A DNA stretch of 64,000 nucleotides from contig RDEW01000004.1 in NCBI GenBank assembly GCA_011109175.1, forward strand, positions 2,133,875 through 2,197,874. Reading direction: 5' to 3'. Numbering within the stretch: position 1 is the first letter of the stretch; each line of letters opens with the position of its first letter. This stretch comes from Dicyema japonicum. Its lineage: Eukaryota; Dicyemida; Rhombozoa; Dicyemidae. A program made the position numbers and the translations under genes. Below, piece after piece: positions 45,901 to 56,346 of the stretch. The notes beneath the pieces were generated by a model. It had not been told where the DNA came from and searched no databases. It saw only the letters and a program-made list of their open reading frames with translations.

Positions 45901-48405
45901 CTGTTGAAGCTAACATTGCGAAGAAAAACAAAATTGACCAAAAAAGGAAAGAATCGAATGGAAAATTATTTCTAAAACGAGAAAATGCCCATAATGGAGA
46001 AAGTGAAGTTTCCAAAATTGGAACGAATAAGAAATTAAAACTGGCTGGAATAGGACATATATAAGAAACATTCTAAAAAAGAAACAGTAGAAGCTTCAAT
46101 ACAGATAAGAGAGGGCAGCCACCGAAAAAACCAGAAGTAGTCAGGATAAACCTGATTAATGCCCGTTCTCTTTGGAAACGGGCCTCAGTGCTGGTTGATA
46201 TAGCCAGCACGATCCAGATGGAAGTTCTAATTATAAACGAAACTAAATTATGGAAGATGCCCAAGGCTGTTGAAGCTAACATTGCGAAGAAAAACAAAAT
46301 TGACCAAAAAAGGAAAGAATCGAATGGAAAATTATTTCTAAAACGAGAAAATGCCCATAATGGAGAAAGTGAAGTTTCCAAAACTGGAACGAATAAGAAA
46401 TTAAAGTCAGAGTTTAGAATGTATGGGCAGACTGGCTGGAATACGACATATAATAAGAAACCTTCTAAAAAAGAAACAGTAGAAGCTTCAACACAGAGAA
46501 GAGAGTGGTGCTCTTAAGAAGAGAGGGCAGCCACCGAAAAAACCAGAAGTAGTCAGGATAACCCTGATTAATGCCCGTTCTCTTCGGAAACGGGCCTCAG
46601 TGCTGGTTGCTATAGCCAGCACGATCCAGATGGAAGTTCTAATTATAAATGAAACTAAATTGAAGCACATGGATTGGATTTAGCATCTGAAATTGATGAC
46701 GAATACGAAAGAAAAACGAGAAGAATGGTGATTTATTACATTGCTTGTGGAAACTCGCATTGTAATTGGGGCTTTTTACGGAGAAGAGACATACGGTGTC
46801 TCATGAGAGTGCCCCGATAGAGACGACCCCAAATCTTGGCTTTCCTCTTTAGTTAATGGCTCTTACCTTGTTTAGTTAGTTGGGGTTTTGCGAATAAATC
46901 ATGTTATCTGTTATCTTATCGAGCGGAACCGTGGTCCACTAATGAAAAATTGGTGCCACTGGTGCTACAAGACGAAGAAATATACTACGAGTTTGAGAAA
47001 CATACTTCAGGGCTAATGGAAATGTGTCCGAAAGATGCTTTTTGTTCTGATTCACATAGAAGATCGCAGTGTTCCGGTTAAAAACAATAATAAGTCCTTT
47101 GAATTGTGGTTCATCATCAACTTTGCCAATTATGGAAGATGTCCCAAGGCTGTTGAAGCTAACATAGCGAAAAAAAATACAAAATTGACCAAAAAGGAAA
47201 AAATCGAATGAAAAATTATCTCTAAAACGAGAAAATGCCCATAATGGAGAAAGTGAAGTTTCCAAAATTGGAACGAATAATGAAATTAAAACTGACTGGA
47301 ATAGGACATATAGTAAGAAACATTCTAAAAGAAACAGTAGAAGCTTCAATACAGAGAAGAGAGGGCAGCCACAGAAAAAAATCCAGAACTAGTCAGGATA
47401 ACACTGATAAATGCCCGTTCTCTTTGGAAACGGGCCTCAGTGCTGGTTGCTATAGCCAGCACGATCCAGATGGAAGTTCTAATTATAAACGAAACTAAAT
47501 TATGGAAGATGCCCAAGGCTGTTGAAGCTAACATTGCGAAGAAAAACAAAATTGACCAAAAAGGAACGAATCGAATGGAAAATTATTTCTAAAACGAGAA
47601 AATGCCCATAATGGAGAAAGTGAAGTTTCCAAAATTGGAACGAATAAGAAATTAAAACTGGCTGGAATAGGACATATAGTAAGAAACATTCTAAAAAAGA
47701 AACAGTAGAAGCTTCAATACAGAGAAGAGAGGGCAGCCACCGAAAAAAAAACCAGAAGTAGTCAGGATAACCCTGATTAATGCCCGTTCTTTTTGGAAAC
47801 GGGCCTCAGTGCTGGTTGCTATAGCCATCACGATCCAGATGGAATTTCTAATTATAAACGAAACTAAATTATGGAAGATGCCCAAGGCTGTTGAAGCTAA
47901 CATTGCGAAAAAACAAAATTGACCAAAAAAGGAAAGAATCGAATGGAAAATTATTTCTAAAACGAGAAAATGCCCATAATGGAGAAAGTGAAGTTTCCAA
48001 AATTGGAACGAATAAGAAATTAAAGTCAGAGTTTAGAATGTATGGGCAGACTGGCTGGAATACGACATATAATAAGAAACCTTCTAAAAAAGAAACAGTA
48101 GAAGCTTCAACACAGAGAAGAGAGTGGTGCTCTTAAGAAGAGAGGGCAGCCACCGAAAAAACCAGAAGTAGTCAGGATAACCCTGATTAATGCCCGTTCT
48201 CTTCGGAAAACGGGCCTCAGTGCTGGTTGCTATAGCCAGCACGATCCAGATGGAAGTTCTAATTATAAACGCAACTAAATTGAAGCACATGGATTGGATT
48301 TAGCACTGAAATTGATGACGAATACGAAAGAAAAACAAGAAGAATCGGTGATTTATTACATTGCTTGTGGAAACTCGCATTGTAATTGGGGCTTTTTACG
48401 GAGAA
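42973..48405 (+). repeat. Array of internally deleted LINE derivatives with a ~369-base inner tandem repeat
   Basis: Four elements lie head to tail: 42973-44419, 44420-45303, 45304-46920 and 46921-~48405 (truncated). Each has a 5' part with zinc-knuckle remnants (CGSS...FANYGRCPKAVEAN), then 2, 1, 3 and 3 copies of a ~369-base unit beginning aattatggaagatg(t)ccc (43177, 43548; 44628; 45512, 45882, 46249; 47132, 47500, 47870). Each then has the ORF2-end piece (GLDLASEIDDEYER in some) and a TGTTATC-repeat tail. Inner units lack ~25 bases that the last unit of each element has. The least damaged ORF1 end is 43720-44052 (KPSKKETVEASTQTSS ... SHQKNQK). Confidence 0.88.
44030..44122 (+). promoter_or_regulatory. 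Candidate -1 frameshift signal in the derivative element
   Basis: Codons CAC CAA AAA AAC CAG AAG TAG hold the heptamer A AAA AAC just before the ORF1 stop. Stems follow: AGTCAGG/CCTGATT (with a G-U pair), GCCCGTT/AACGGGC and GTGCTGG/CCAGCAC. Compared with family C at 24897-24980, paired positions changed together (C-G to T-A in stem 2; A-T to G-C in stem 3). Confidence 0.55.
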
Positions 48406-48413
48406 GTGATAGT

Positions 48414-48565
48414 AAATCCCCAACGAATCGTCCATCTGGAGATGTGATAGTAAATAGCTTTTCATCTTTTTGAGATAGTAATTGTAAGAGGAGTCTGAAG
48501 TTGCAAGGTGGTGGTGATAATATTTTCATAGATTAATAGTATTGGTTGTAAAGTGGCAAAAAAGT
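48414..48565. repeat. Dispersed repeat, copy 1 (partner at 63114-63255)
   Basis: Shares AACGAATCGTCCAT, TGGAGATGTGATAGTAAAT, TCTGAAGTTGCA and a GT(A)AA.GTGGCAA end with 63114-63255 in the same orientation and order. It is joined directly to the truncated end of the derivative array. Its nature is unclear. The minus strand of the partner is open, so it could derive from a gene. Confidence 0.6.
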
Positions 48566-48835
48566 GGAATTTGACTTGTGCTATAGAACTTCAAATTCAT
48601 CATAAATGAATTAAACAAGTGCATAGATATCCACAACCCTAAACAGTAACTGATTAAAATTCAACGCCAAAAATAACCCAAAATTGTCAATCATCGATAT
48701 TACTAAATTTTTCCTCTTCACGAAAGTACCCAATTTCACTCGAGCAATCTAATCCTTTTATTAAAAAGGTTATTATATTTTCCCCCCTTCAACCTATTCT
48801 TTGAATTCCCGCAGGCCACTCCAGACTTATCGTAT
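48566..48835. other. AT-rich spacer
   Basis: Nothing recognised. Includes the 3' flank of the DRAM-like gene. Confidence 0.4.
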
Positions 48836-49695
48836 CTAAAGTCTGTTCACTAATAGTGTTTCCTCTCCATCCACCACTAACGTGGCATCCTTCTGCTTTC
48901 TGAGAAGTGTATGATATTGTAGAGTAACCCGGATGTTTGAAAATTTTTGAATAAAGTTGCCAACGTAAATGTACATCATTAAGAAAGCCGACCATTCGAA
49001 AAAAAGCTGTTGTGCTGAGGAGAATCTAAAACTATGAATATCCGTACATTTGACCTCGCTGTGCAATATATAATAAACCGTAGACAAAAAACTAATTTAA
49101 ACAACGAAAATACACAAATGATGGCCAAAACGAAAAATGACGTCAATATGATCTGCAATCTGCAATGGAACTCTGAAAAATGATATGGATGTAGTTTGTA
49201 GATAATCACAGTCATTTAACGACATAGAAAACTGCAAGGAACCCAAATCCTATCAATCCGCCAATCCGATGGACTGATATGATAGATTTCTAAGAAATAA
49301 ACTTTTGGTACTTCAAAATTGACTATAACAACTAGTCCCACACGCAGATCAGAAAAAAGACAAGGCTAAATAAATTAAGTGTGTTTTTCTGTCCTCTTTT
49401 CTGTAGAAAAATCCTTATAAGGTCATATTGGATATAGAAAATCAGAATGTCTAAAAGTTATAACAAGGTTACTCAATGAGATTGATATATTCATGAAAAG
49501 TGAGAAAAACGAACTTTCAGGGCGATTTATGTAAAAATCACTAGAATTTTGATGTTTAGTATTACCTAATGTATGGAACCAATGGTTAAACTGTCTGCAG
49601 AGTCATCAAGTTCCTTCCAAAATACAGTGCCGACAATTCCTATGAAACCACATAAAATTGATTTATAATTAAAATATTAGGATTCATTATATTTG
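48836..49695 (-). CDS. DRAM/Frag1/Sfk1-type multi-pass membrane protein with micro-introns
   Basis: In animals DRAM1/2 are six-pass lysosomal proteins linked to autophagy, and Frag1/TMEM150 relatives act at the plasma membrane. Exons on the minus strand read ILCGFIGIVGTVFW (membrane segment), RPESSFFSLFMNISISLSNL (family: PPESG.FG.MIN.SA.L), then RIGGLIGFGFLAVFY and VPLQIADHIDVIFRFGHHL (family: GLVG......F...VPVVHD.GA...F). The C-terminal exon reads FFEWSAFLMMYIYVGNFIQK then IRVTL (family: EW..AF.F..YFLTFI.DF..V.L), stop at 48836. A 26-base intron at about 49568-49593 is well supported; other junctions and the start codon are not settled. The order of matching blocks is good evidence for the family; which subfamily is open. 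Confidence 0.57.
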
Positions 49696-49789
49696 GGTCA
49701 ATGTTTATTATTACGATATTTAATTTCCATTTTAATAATTAATTTTGTTTTAGAAATATAATTTTTTAAATGATCAATTTATCACGGGA

Positions 49790-50590
49790 AACCCGGTGAA
49801 CTCGAGGAATTCTACTCAGGAACTATCAAGCACATACTCTAACAATGCTTCCTCGTCTCTTGTCTTTGTTGTGGGAGATATGAATGCAAAGGCCGGAATG
49901 CGAATGGGGCCCGAAGAATCCTCTATTGGAAGACACGGGGCGCGGAAGGAGAAAATACATCTGGAGCCTCTCTGGTAAACTTCTGCGAGGCAAATAGCCT
50001 TTTCCTGTGCAACACGGCCTTTACGCACTCAGCTTGCCACAAGACGACGTGGCACGGACAAAGAAAAAAACTATGTCGGAGAGACCGTGAATATATATAA
50101 TCAAATCGACTACATTATCTGCCGAAAGTCTGATAAACACCTGATAAATGATGCACGTTCCTACCAGAGAACACAACAGACTGCGACCACAAGATCGTTA
50201 TTGCAAAACTTGTGTAAAAAAGCACTCGACTGGGAAAAAATACATTGAAAACGCGAAGAAGGCGAGACAAAGACCCAATATATACTTTCAGACAGAAAAA
50301 TTGTGGTTAGAGCCAACTTGTAGAGCTAAATATCACGAACAAATCGAGACTCTTATGGTGAAAACCGCACCGGAATCATCAGTACGAACTCTGTGGGATC
50401 AAACAAAACAGGCAATCTCCAAGTCGGCCAAAATATGCCTTGGAGTCCGAAATCATCACGCCCTAAAATTGGATCACCACCCGAACGTGCCAAATATGGC
50501 AAAGCATTGCAGAGAGCTACGACTAAAAGCGGCAAACACGTCAGACGAGAGTAAAAAAAAGAGCTTAATATCCAACAAAGGGAACTAAAG
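49790..50590 (+). mobile_element. LINE family D endonuclease and linker, decayed
   Basis: Plus-strand frames include VGDMNAKAGMRMGPEESSIG, then LVNFCEANSLFLCNTAFTH, TTWHG, a frameshifted QIDYIICRKS, and the linker frame 50148-50588. VGDMNAK and QIDYI are endonuclease signatures of the LINE group that includes craniofacial-development-protein-2-like ORFs. Several frameshifts; the 5' end is missing. Confidence 0.75.
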
Positions 50591-50605
50591 TGGAAAATCA
50601 AAAAG

Positions 50606-52075
50606 ATGAACAGAAAACACTCACGGGAAATTATTACATCCCTATTAAAAGATGTGGAATGCCTAAAAGACAATTCAAGGATGTATGCGGCTTTGCGGCT
50701 GCTGCGGACAAAGAAAGGACAAAACATCCTTCACATCAAAGACAAAGATGGAAAATTCGTGGGTAACCCGAAAGAAAAAGCAGAATTGATTGCACGACAC
50801 TTCGAAACACTGTTGAATAAAGAAAATAATGACTTTCCCCCTTTCCAAGGAGAAGCAAAGGCGCTAAAAATCCCAATCACAGTGGAAGAGGTGGAATTAG
50901 CGATAAATAAACTGAAGAACAACAAGAGTGCTGGGCCGGACAACATAAGCCCTGAGCTCCTAAAATATGGGCCAAAAAAACTTAGCGACACAATTGCAAA
51001 AACCCTAAATGACGTCTTTGAAACTAATACCGATCTAGGACTTGGAAATGGATTATTAATACCCATACAAAAACCGAACAAATCAAAAGGACCAGTAGAA
51101 AATCTCCGCCCGATAATACTTCTGAATTCGATACGCAAGGTGCTGGCAAACATTGCACTAAGCCGGATAAAGGGTGTGGCGGATCTATACCTACCAGCAA
51201 GTCAAAGTGGGTTCCGAGAAGGGAGGTCTACGGCAGACATTGTATGGAGCCACAGATGGCGCTGCGCAACGCACCAAAGATTCAAGAGCGCAACAACCGT
51301 GTTGGGAATAGATCTCTCCAGAGCTTTCGACTCAATAAACAGACAGAAACTGATGAATGTGCTTGAGCAAATATTGGATGAATCGTCGGTTAGGATAATC
51401 AGACTACTACTTGCGAACACAAGACTATCTGTGAGGACAGAAGGAGCAACTTCCCGCAGTTTCAAAACAACGATTGGGACACCCCAGGGTGATTCCCTCT
51501 CCCCTTTACTATTCACCATATACCTTGAATCTGCACTCCGCGACCTCCGTAAATGCTATATAGGAGACATAGAAGAGACATCTTATGCGGATGATGTGGA
51601 TTTTGTATCACGGGATGTGACCGCACTCCAACACCTGCTAGAAAATGCACCTGCGGAGCTTGAGAAATGGTTTCTCAGCGTAAATGTTAACAAAACTGAA
51701 ATTACAGAAATCAAAAGAGAAGACGATATTACTCATGAAAGATGGAGACGTACTAATAAGCTCGGCTCTCTAGGAGACGCTGAAGATGTACAAAGGAGGA
51801 AAACACTGGCAAATACGGCAATGGCTAAACTGAAGAAAGGATGGCTAAGGGCCAAAGGACTTGGAATTGACATCAGATGCAGGCTTTACAACGCGTTTGT
51901 GAAACCGATCTTACTGTATAACGCTGGGACATGGGGAAGTTCCTTAAACGAACTATTGAAACTGGATTCGTTCCATAGAAGGCAACTAAGAAGCTTACTC
52001 GGAATGGATTTGCCACGTAGAAAATCAACCACTGGTATCTACAACAAGTGTATGTGTTCATACATCAGCTCTTAA
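50606..52075 (+). mobile_element. LINE family D reverse transcriptase, 489-codon open frame
   Basis: Motifs in order: NNKSAGPDNISPELLKYG, ENLRPIILLNSIRKVLA, SQSGFREGRSTADIVWSHRW, GIDLSRAFDSINRQKLM (motif A), TIGTPQGDSLSPLLFTIYLE (motif B), SYADDVDFVSRD (motif C, YADD), then thumb FVKPILLYNAGTWGSSLNEL and FHRRQLRSLLGMDLPRRKS. No stop over 489 codons makes it the best-kept coding piece of family D, but the endonuclease is broken and the last domain is cut at ~52075 by a minus-strand LINE. Confidence 0.92.
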
Positions 52076-52084
52076 AGGGGTCTC

Positions 52085-53150
52085 CTGATCATGTAGAATT
52101 CCGATTCCATAAACGCAGGTGCAAGGGAACCATAAATCTCAACGGAGAGTGGATCACACAAAAAATCATATGGTAGGACCCCGAACTTTGCCCGCTTCAA
52201 TTTCTTGGCCTTTTCAGCCGCCGAAAATGATCTAGTAACATTCTGCAGTAGGTCGCAAAGGGCAAACTTTTCGGTGCAGGTGACGTCCCAGACAAGACGT
52301 TTCCCGGCTTCGAAAAGTAAGATGGTTATCCTTCCTGGTCGTTTCCTGTCACACTTTCAAAGAACAACTGGCTTGAGCATGGAGCGGTGTCCAGCGGCGT
52401 CCAAACCTCGCCTAACGACTTTGTTCAAGGCAATATGTCTGGGAGATTTGTTTGCACTCTTCCTGCAGGAGAAAGGGTGTAGGTAAAATCAGTCGACCTG
52501 GTCTCCGCATTGGCACGGACTTTTAACACAAATTTTTAATTTCAGTCGTAATGAAATCCCAATATAGATGCATTCATCATCACTAAAGGTACCCATAACT
52601 GCGTCGAGCCAGGGACCGATCTCGGAAATCGCCCCGGACAACAAACAGGCACTACTTATGTTGGTTAGCTGACACTAGTAGATCTTTTAAAGACTTCGGC
52701 ATGTAGCATCGTCCAGACCCTGTTGAGAGAACATAGATGGTTGGGAAAACTGATAGGTACGGCTTCAGGCCTCATGGGAATGACCGATGTATAGTCAGTA
52801 GAGAATTTAGAGGAGTAGTAGAATTTTTTTAAGTGTTTAGGCTATTAGCGACAGGAGATATGCAGGGAGAAAAATGTCTACAGGGTTGCAAATTCCAAGC
52901 ACTCCGTGTCTGACATGCAATGTGACCTGCTTCCATGAGTATTCCTCAAATCCTACGTTGAAGATATGCTCCGCTGTCATACGCAAAATCTCGTCAATCT
53001 GTGCTAATTGGTCACAATTTATAAAATATAGTGCTCTCCTGACAGGACTTAAATTATCAACTCCAAATCGTAGAAAACAGCAGTGACGGTCCTTCGAATA
53101 CCCATCATCCATATACCATAGGTTGAGGGGTAAGCGAAGAAGTTTGGTGA
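52085..53150 (-). mobile_element. LINE family F, ORF2 C-terminal half
   Basis: On the minus strand from ~53110: DEILRMTAEHIFNVGFEEYS, LHVRHGVLGICNPV (family: QASLPVRHGGLGIRS), then FSDDECIYIGISLRLKLKIC, CPCQCGDQVD, HPFSCRKSANKSPRHIALNK, RPGRITILLF, LVWDVTCTEKFA, AAEKAKKLKRAKF. This order (GGLG, CxCG, H.LSC..S..R..RH..LN, KRPDG..L, LVWD.T..., AAE.AE..KR.KY) is the standard C-terminus of a group of animal LINE proteins. A few stops interrupt it. It abuts family D at 52076 tail to tail. Confidence 0.82.
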
Positions 53151-53359
53151 TTCGATTTATTCAGAAGAACGGGGCTCCAAGAAGGAACCAAAGCGTTTTG
53201 CTGCCCGGAGTAAATGTATGATAATGTTACTTTTCTAATTAACTTACAAAATCGGGACTAAATAAATCAATGATGATCAAAGAACTTTACAGGCGCTGAT
53301 TTGACATCGAAGACCTCGAATCTGTCTGTAAGCCATTGTAACATTACTATAGTTATTAT
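53151..53359. other. Spacer between LINE fragments
   Basis: No coding signal recognised. Confidence 0.4.
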
Positions 53360-54345
53360 GGGGCGATAAATTATTGACAGGGGTGAAATGTTAAATTTTT
53401 TGTTGAAAGGGATGGGAGAATTTTGTCCATCCAAGAATAAATTTTGTCGATTTGTTCTTGCAGGACGAAAGAAGTGGCGAGAGTTAATGATGATATATTA
53501 AGCAAAAGAAAGAAATTTGTCTATGTTTGTCGGTAACTTTGTTAGATGAAAATTAAACAACGCTGGAGATAGTACCGAACATTGAGGAACGTTGTTTGGA
53601 TGGTATCGATAATGATATTATTAATATTAACAGCCTTTTATTGCTTCGCATAGTCAGGAAAATTTATTTAAGTAAATAACAGTTAATTTTAATTAATCGT
53701 AGAACCAAGGAATGATCTTCAATTCTAGATTTCTTTTTCTTGTGTGTGGGTCTTTTCTAGACTATCCAGAGTCGCAGTGAGTATCCACTGATGACGGCGT
53801 CACTCGTAAACCCTTTTGCATCGTAGATGCTTGGAACCTTCCATTAGGAGAAAAGCAGCGAGAATCGAACCCGTAACCTAATTCATTTTGGTTCGACATC
53901 TAGCCAATATGCCACACAGATATAATGATAGTATGTTGACATAATAAAAAAACGACCCATTATAAATGAAAGGATTCAACCATAATTTCAAACAGGATGT
54001 GATATTCGTAGAAAGAATTTTACTGCTCAGAACGTGTCTGGATGTCCAGTCGAAAGCTTTGTTGATATCATTAGTAATAATTGTTATTTCCGGAAGTTTA
54101 TATTGAATCCACCGGAAATAAATTGCAGTTTAGAATATGGGTTGAAGTCGAGTGCCAAAACTAAAGCCACGTGGAGGTTAGATAGATTTGGATGATAAAT
54201 TCCATTCATTGCTCTTGTATTTTAAGAATAGGTCGTCAAATCGTTTATTGATTTCAGAAAGAAGTTTTATCTACTAGATTGTTAAATGATTTTTATCTGA
54301 AAATTGATTTTTGTCTATTTCAGCTCGTAATTTGGTAGCAACACC
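53360..54345 (-). mobile_element. LINE (Jockey-like) reverse transcriptase, split by a SINE
   Basis: The right part (54345-53940) reads FDDLFLKYKSNEWNLSSKS, then IITNDINKAFDWTSRHVLSS (motif A). The left part (53640-53360) reads NVPQCSVLSPALFNFHLTKL (motif B), then a worn motif C and a basic end. The two parts are consecutive in the protein, and the interruption is the SINE at 53724-53915. Many stops; the element is old. Confidence 0.7.
53724..53915 (-). mobile_element. tRNA-derived SINE, copy 2, inserted in a LINE
   Basis: The minus strand starts GGCATATTGGCTAGATGTCG (A box), then GGGTTCGATTCTCGCTGC (perfect B box GGTTCGATTC), then the body GAGTGACGCCGTCATCAGTG, CTCACTGCG and GGATAGTC, and an A-rich end. 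It shares its body with copy 1 (7838-8017). It lies within a reverse transcriptase frame, so it inserted after that LINE. Target-site duplications are not obvious. Confidence 0.68.
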
Positions 54346-54469
54346 AGGATGTCGTCCAACCATATATGGAGTATCATCGTTACACAAAAAACAAGCTTTT
54401 TCAAATCAAAACCATAGTCAAAGAGAATTTGTAGTAGTTTTACAAAGATATATTATTTAGAACCACAGG

Positions 54470-54665
54470 ATCACAGAGAAAGAAATACAGAAAAACGTAA
54501 GAATTTTGGAAAAAGACAATCTAAGCGGGTTTCTGTTTTTCTTACAGATCCGAATGAATCAAGTTCCGCGGCTACGGGTGCATTATCGACAATATCGAGT
54601 GTTTCATTGTTCATAATTGAAAAATTGTCAAATTTAAACAATTCAGACTTTAATTGGTGTTTCAA
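54470..54665 (-). mobile_element. LINE family A scrap
   Basis: The minus strand reads ETLDIVDNAPVAAELDSFGS then VRKTE, resembling TVVADPVFFASVRKME in the scraps at 21038-21361. Otherwise decayed. Confidence 0.45.
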
Positions 54666-54769
54666 AATCAAAGACATTTTATAACAGTGTTTCTAATTAA
54701 TGAAATATCGTTAAAGTAGTGAGCGTTTTCTGGAAAAAATTATTGTTGTTTTTACAAGGCATTGCTTGA

Positions 54770-54965
54770 TGAAATCACCATCGCAATATGATTTTTCATT
54801 AATTGCAAGCATTCTGCTTTTTTCATAGCTAGCAGTAACTGATGAGCGCTTCGATTGTGATTTTTAATGATTATTATCGTAGAGCTACCTCCAGATAAAT
54901 AATAAACAACATCGGGGATAATGGATTCCCTTAAGAGGTACCAATTGTCGATTCAAATGTCCTCG
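54770..54965 (-). mobile_element. LINE family D scrap (motif B)
   Basis: The minus strand reads RTFESTIGTS, a stop, then GNPLSPMLFIIYLEVALR, matching SFKTTIGTPQGDSLSPLLFTIYLESALR of family D. It is cut on both sides. Confidence 0.65.
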
Positions 54966-54970
54966 ATAAA

Positions 54971-55165
54971 GTTTTTTTATTTTAAAAATTGCAATTTTCT
55001 TGTTGCCCTAGTAATAACACTGCCATTAAACTAAGCAAACAGACATTACCGGACTATTCGAGACATATGCTATCAGTACATCGTCCACGTAAATAAACAT
55101 TATTTATTTTTAAAATTGCAATTTTCTTAGTGATAACACTGACATTAAGCTAAGCAGTTAAACCA
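54971..55165. repeat. Imperfect direct repeat around a YVDD reverse transcriptase scrap
   Basis: The stretch tgcaattttcttg...taataacactgccattaa (from 54980) recurs at ~55117 as tgcaattttcttagtgataacactgacattaa. Between them the minus strand (about 55101-55030) reads FIYVDDVLIAYVSNSPV, a YVDD catalytic box of the kind found in Gypsy or Copia LTR elements or Penelope. No longer reverse transcriptase can be followed. Confidence 0.45.
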
Positions 55166-55560
55166 GTGTTTCCCAAACTTTTTGAGAGCACGAACCTAAT
55201 CGACATTTTTCATTTTAAACAAAACCCTTATATAGTTTTTAACAATTATCAGTATTTTAATGATATAAAAAAATAAAATGCTAGTTATTGAGATAGCTGA
55301 AGCTGATTTCTCTTGCATAGATCTAATATTTGGCCTTGTCTTGACAGGGATAAACGTAGGTCTTCCACATACAGTAGGTCGCGCGTTTTTTATACTTTAT
55401 ATTTGTTAATTCAGAAAATCCACTTTCAAAGAGATAAGTCGTTGAAAACTGGACCGAAACTCCCCAAGCTTTGTTTGCAAGAATAAGATATTCTTTTTTT
55501 ACAATCAGTTAAAACGAATCAATATCAAGCTGTAAATATTCCATTCTTAACGTTCAGTCA
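55163..55560 (-). mobile_element. hAT transposon 3' end with C-terminal dimerisation domain
   Basis: The minus strand reads KEYLILANKAWGVSVQ, then FSTTYLFESGFSELTNIKYK then KR. This is the hAT C-terminal signature (EYP.L...A......F.TTYLCE.GFSAL..IK.K.R). On the plus strand the terminus is cagtgtttcccaaacttttt at ~55165, a Charlie-like hAT end. The 5' part of the transposase is not recognisable beyond ~55560. Confidence 0.75.
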
Positions 55561-56340
55561 CTTAAAACAAACGCATGTTAAACTTTTTTTTACTGAAGCT
55601 CGTTCTAGTTATTTCGTACTGACCAAAAGATCCTCACCCACTCATAGAGTTCAACTGACTTGGGTAAAAATAATTATTCGTACATGTAAATATTACTCAA
55701 AATGGTCTACAATATGTGGAATTTATTTCTTTAAAAATTCTTTGTTGCACATGAGGGAACATTTCCAAGATTCCATTCGTAATATGTCGATTCTATATTT
55801 GTAGTTTTTTTTCAGAAAAGCAGCTTTTTTACGCGCAACTCAATAGATTTTTTAAGTCTAGACTTAACTTTTTTAAGTCTACTTATTAATACAGTCGAAA
55901 TTTCTCCTTTCGAATTTTTTATCTATCAAATTAAACTATTTAAAACTACCTCCACGCGATTATTCGATAAAATATTAATTATTTCTGCAACTGGATAATA
56001 CTGAGACTCAAACTTATCCAGTCGCAATGAGGGATTTGTTCCAAAGTCCTTTTTAGCCCGAACCTATTTATTAATGTTTTTAATTCATGCTTTATCTCCC
56101 ATGTTAAAAATATATTTACTATTATGAACATTCATTTTCATAGCTTTGTAATAATTCGAATTTTCTTCAATCGATTTAATTTCGAAATTGAATCTCTTCG
56201 CATTCACAAATTATCTGACTGGGAATTATCTAGATATAAATTTTTTAAATCAAACTACGTGACTTTTCAATAGATACTGGAGTCGAACAATTAACCAAAT
56301 CGTCAGTTTGTTTTGGAATCGCCTCTCATCACTTAAATTA
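55561..56340. other. AT-rich stretch, no gene seen
   Basis: Only short frames. It may be decayed hAT sequence. Confidence 0.4.
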
Positions 56341-56346
56341 TCTAAG

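Noticed and set aside
42973-48405. CRISPR-like array
   Set aside because: The repeats are ~369-base coding-derived units without spacers, in a eukaryote; they are LINE derivatives.
55026-55101. LTR retrotransposon
   Set aside because: Only a YVDD box can be read; there are no LTRs, protease or integrase beside it.
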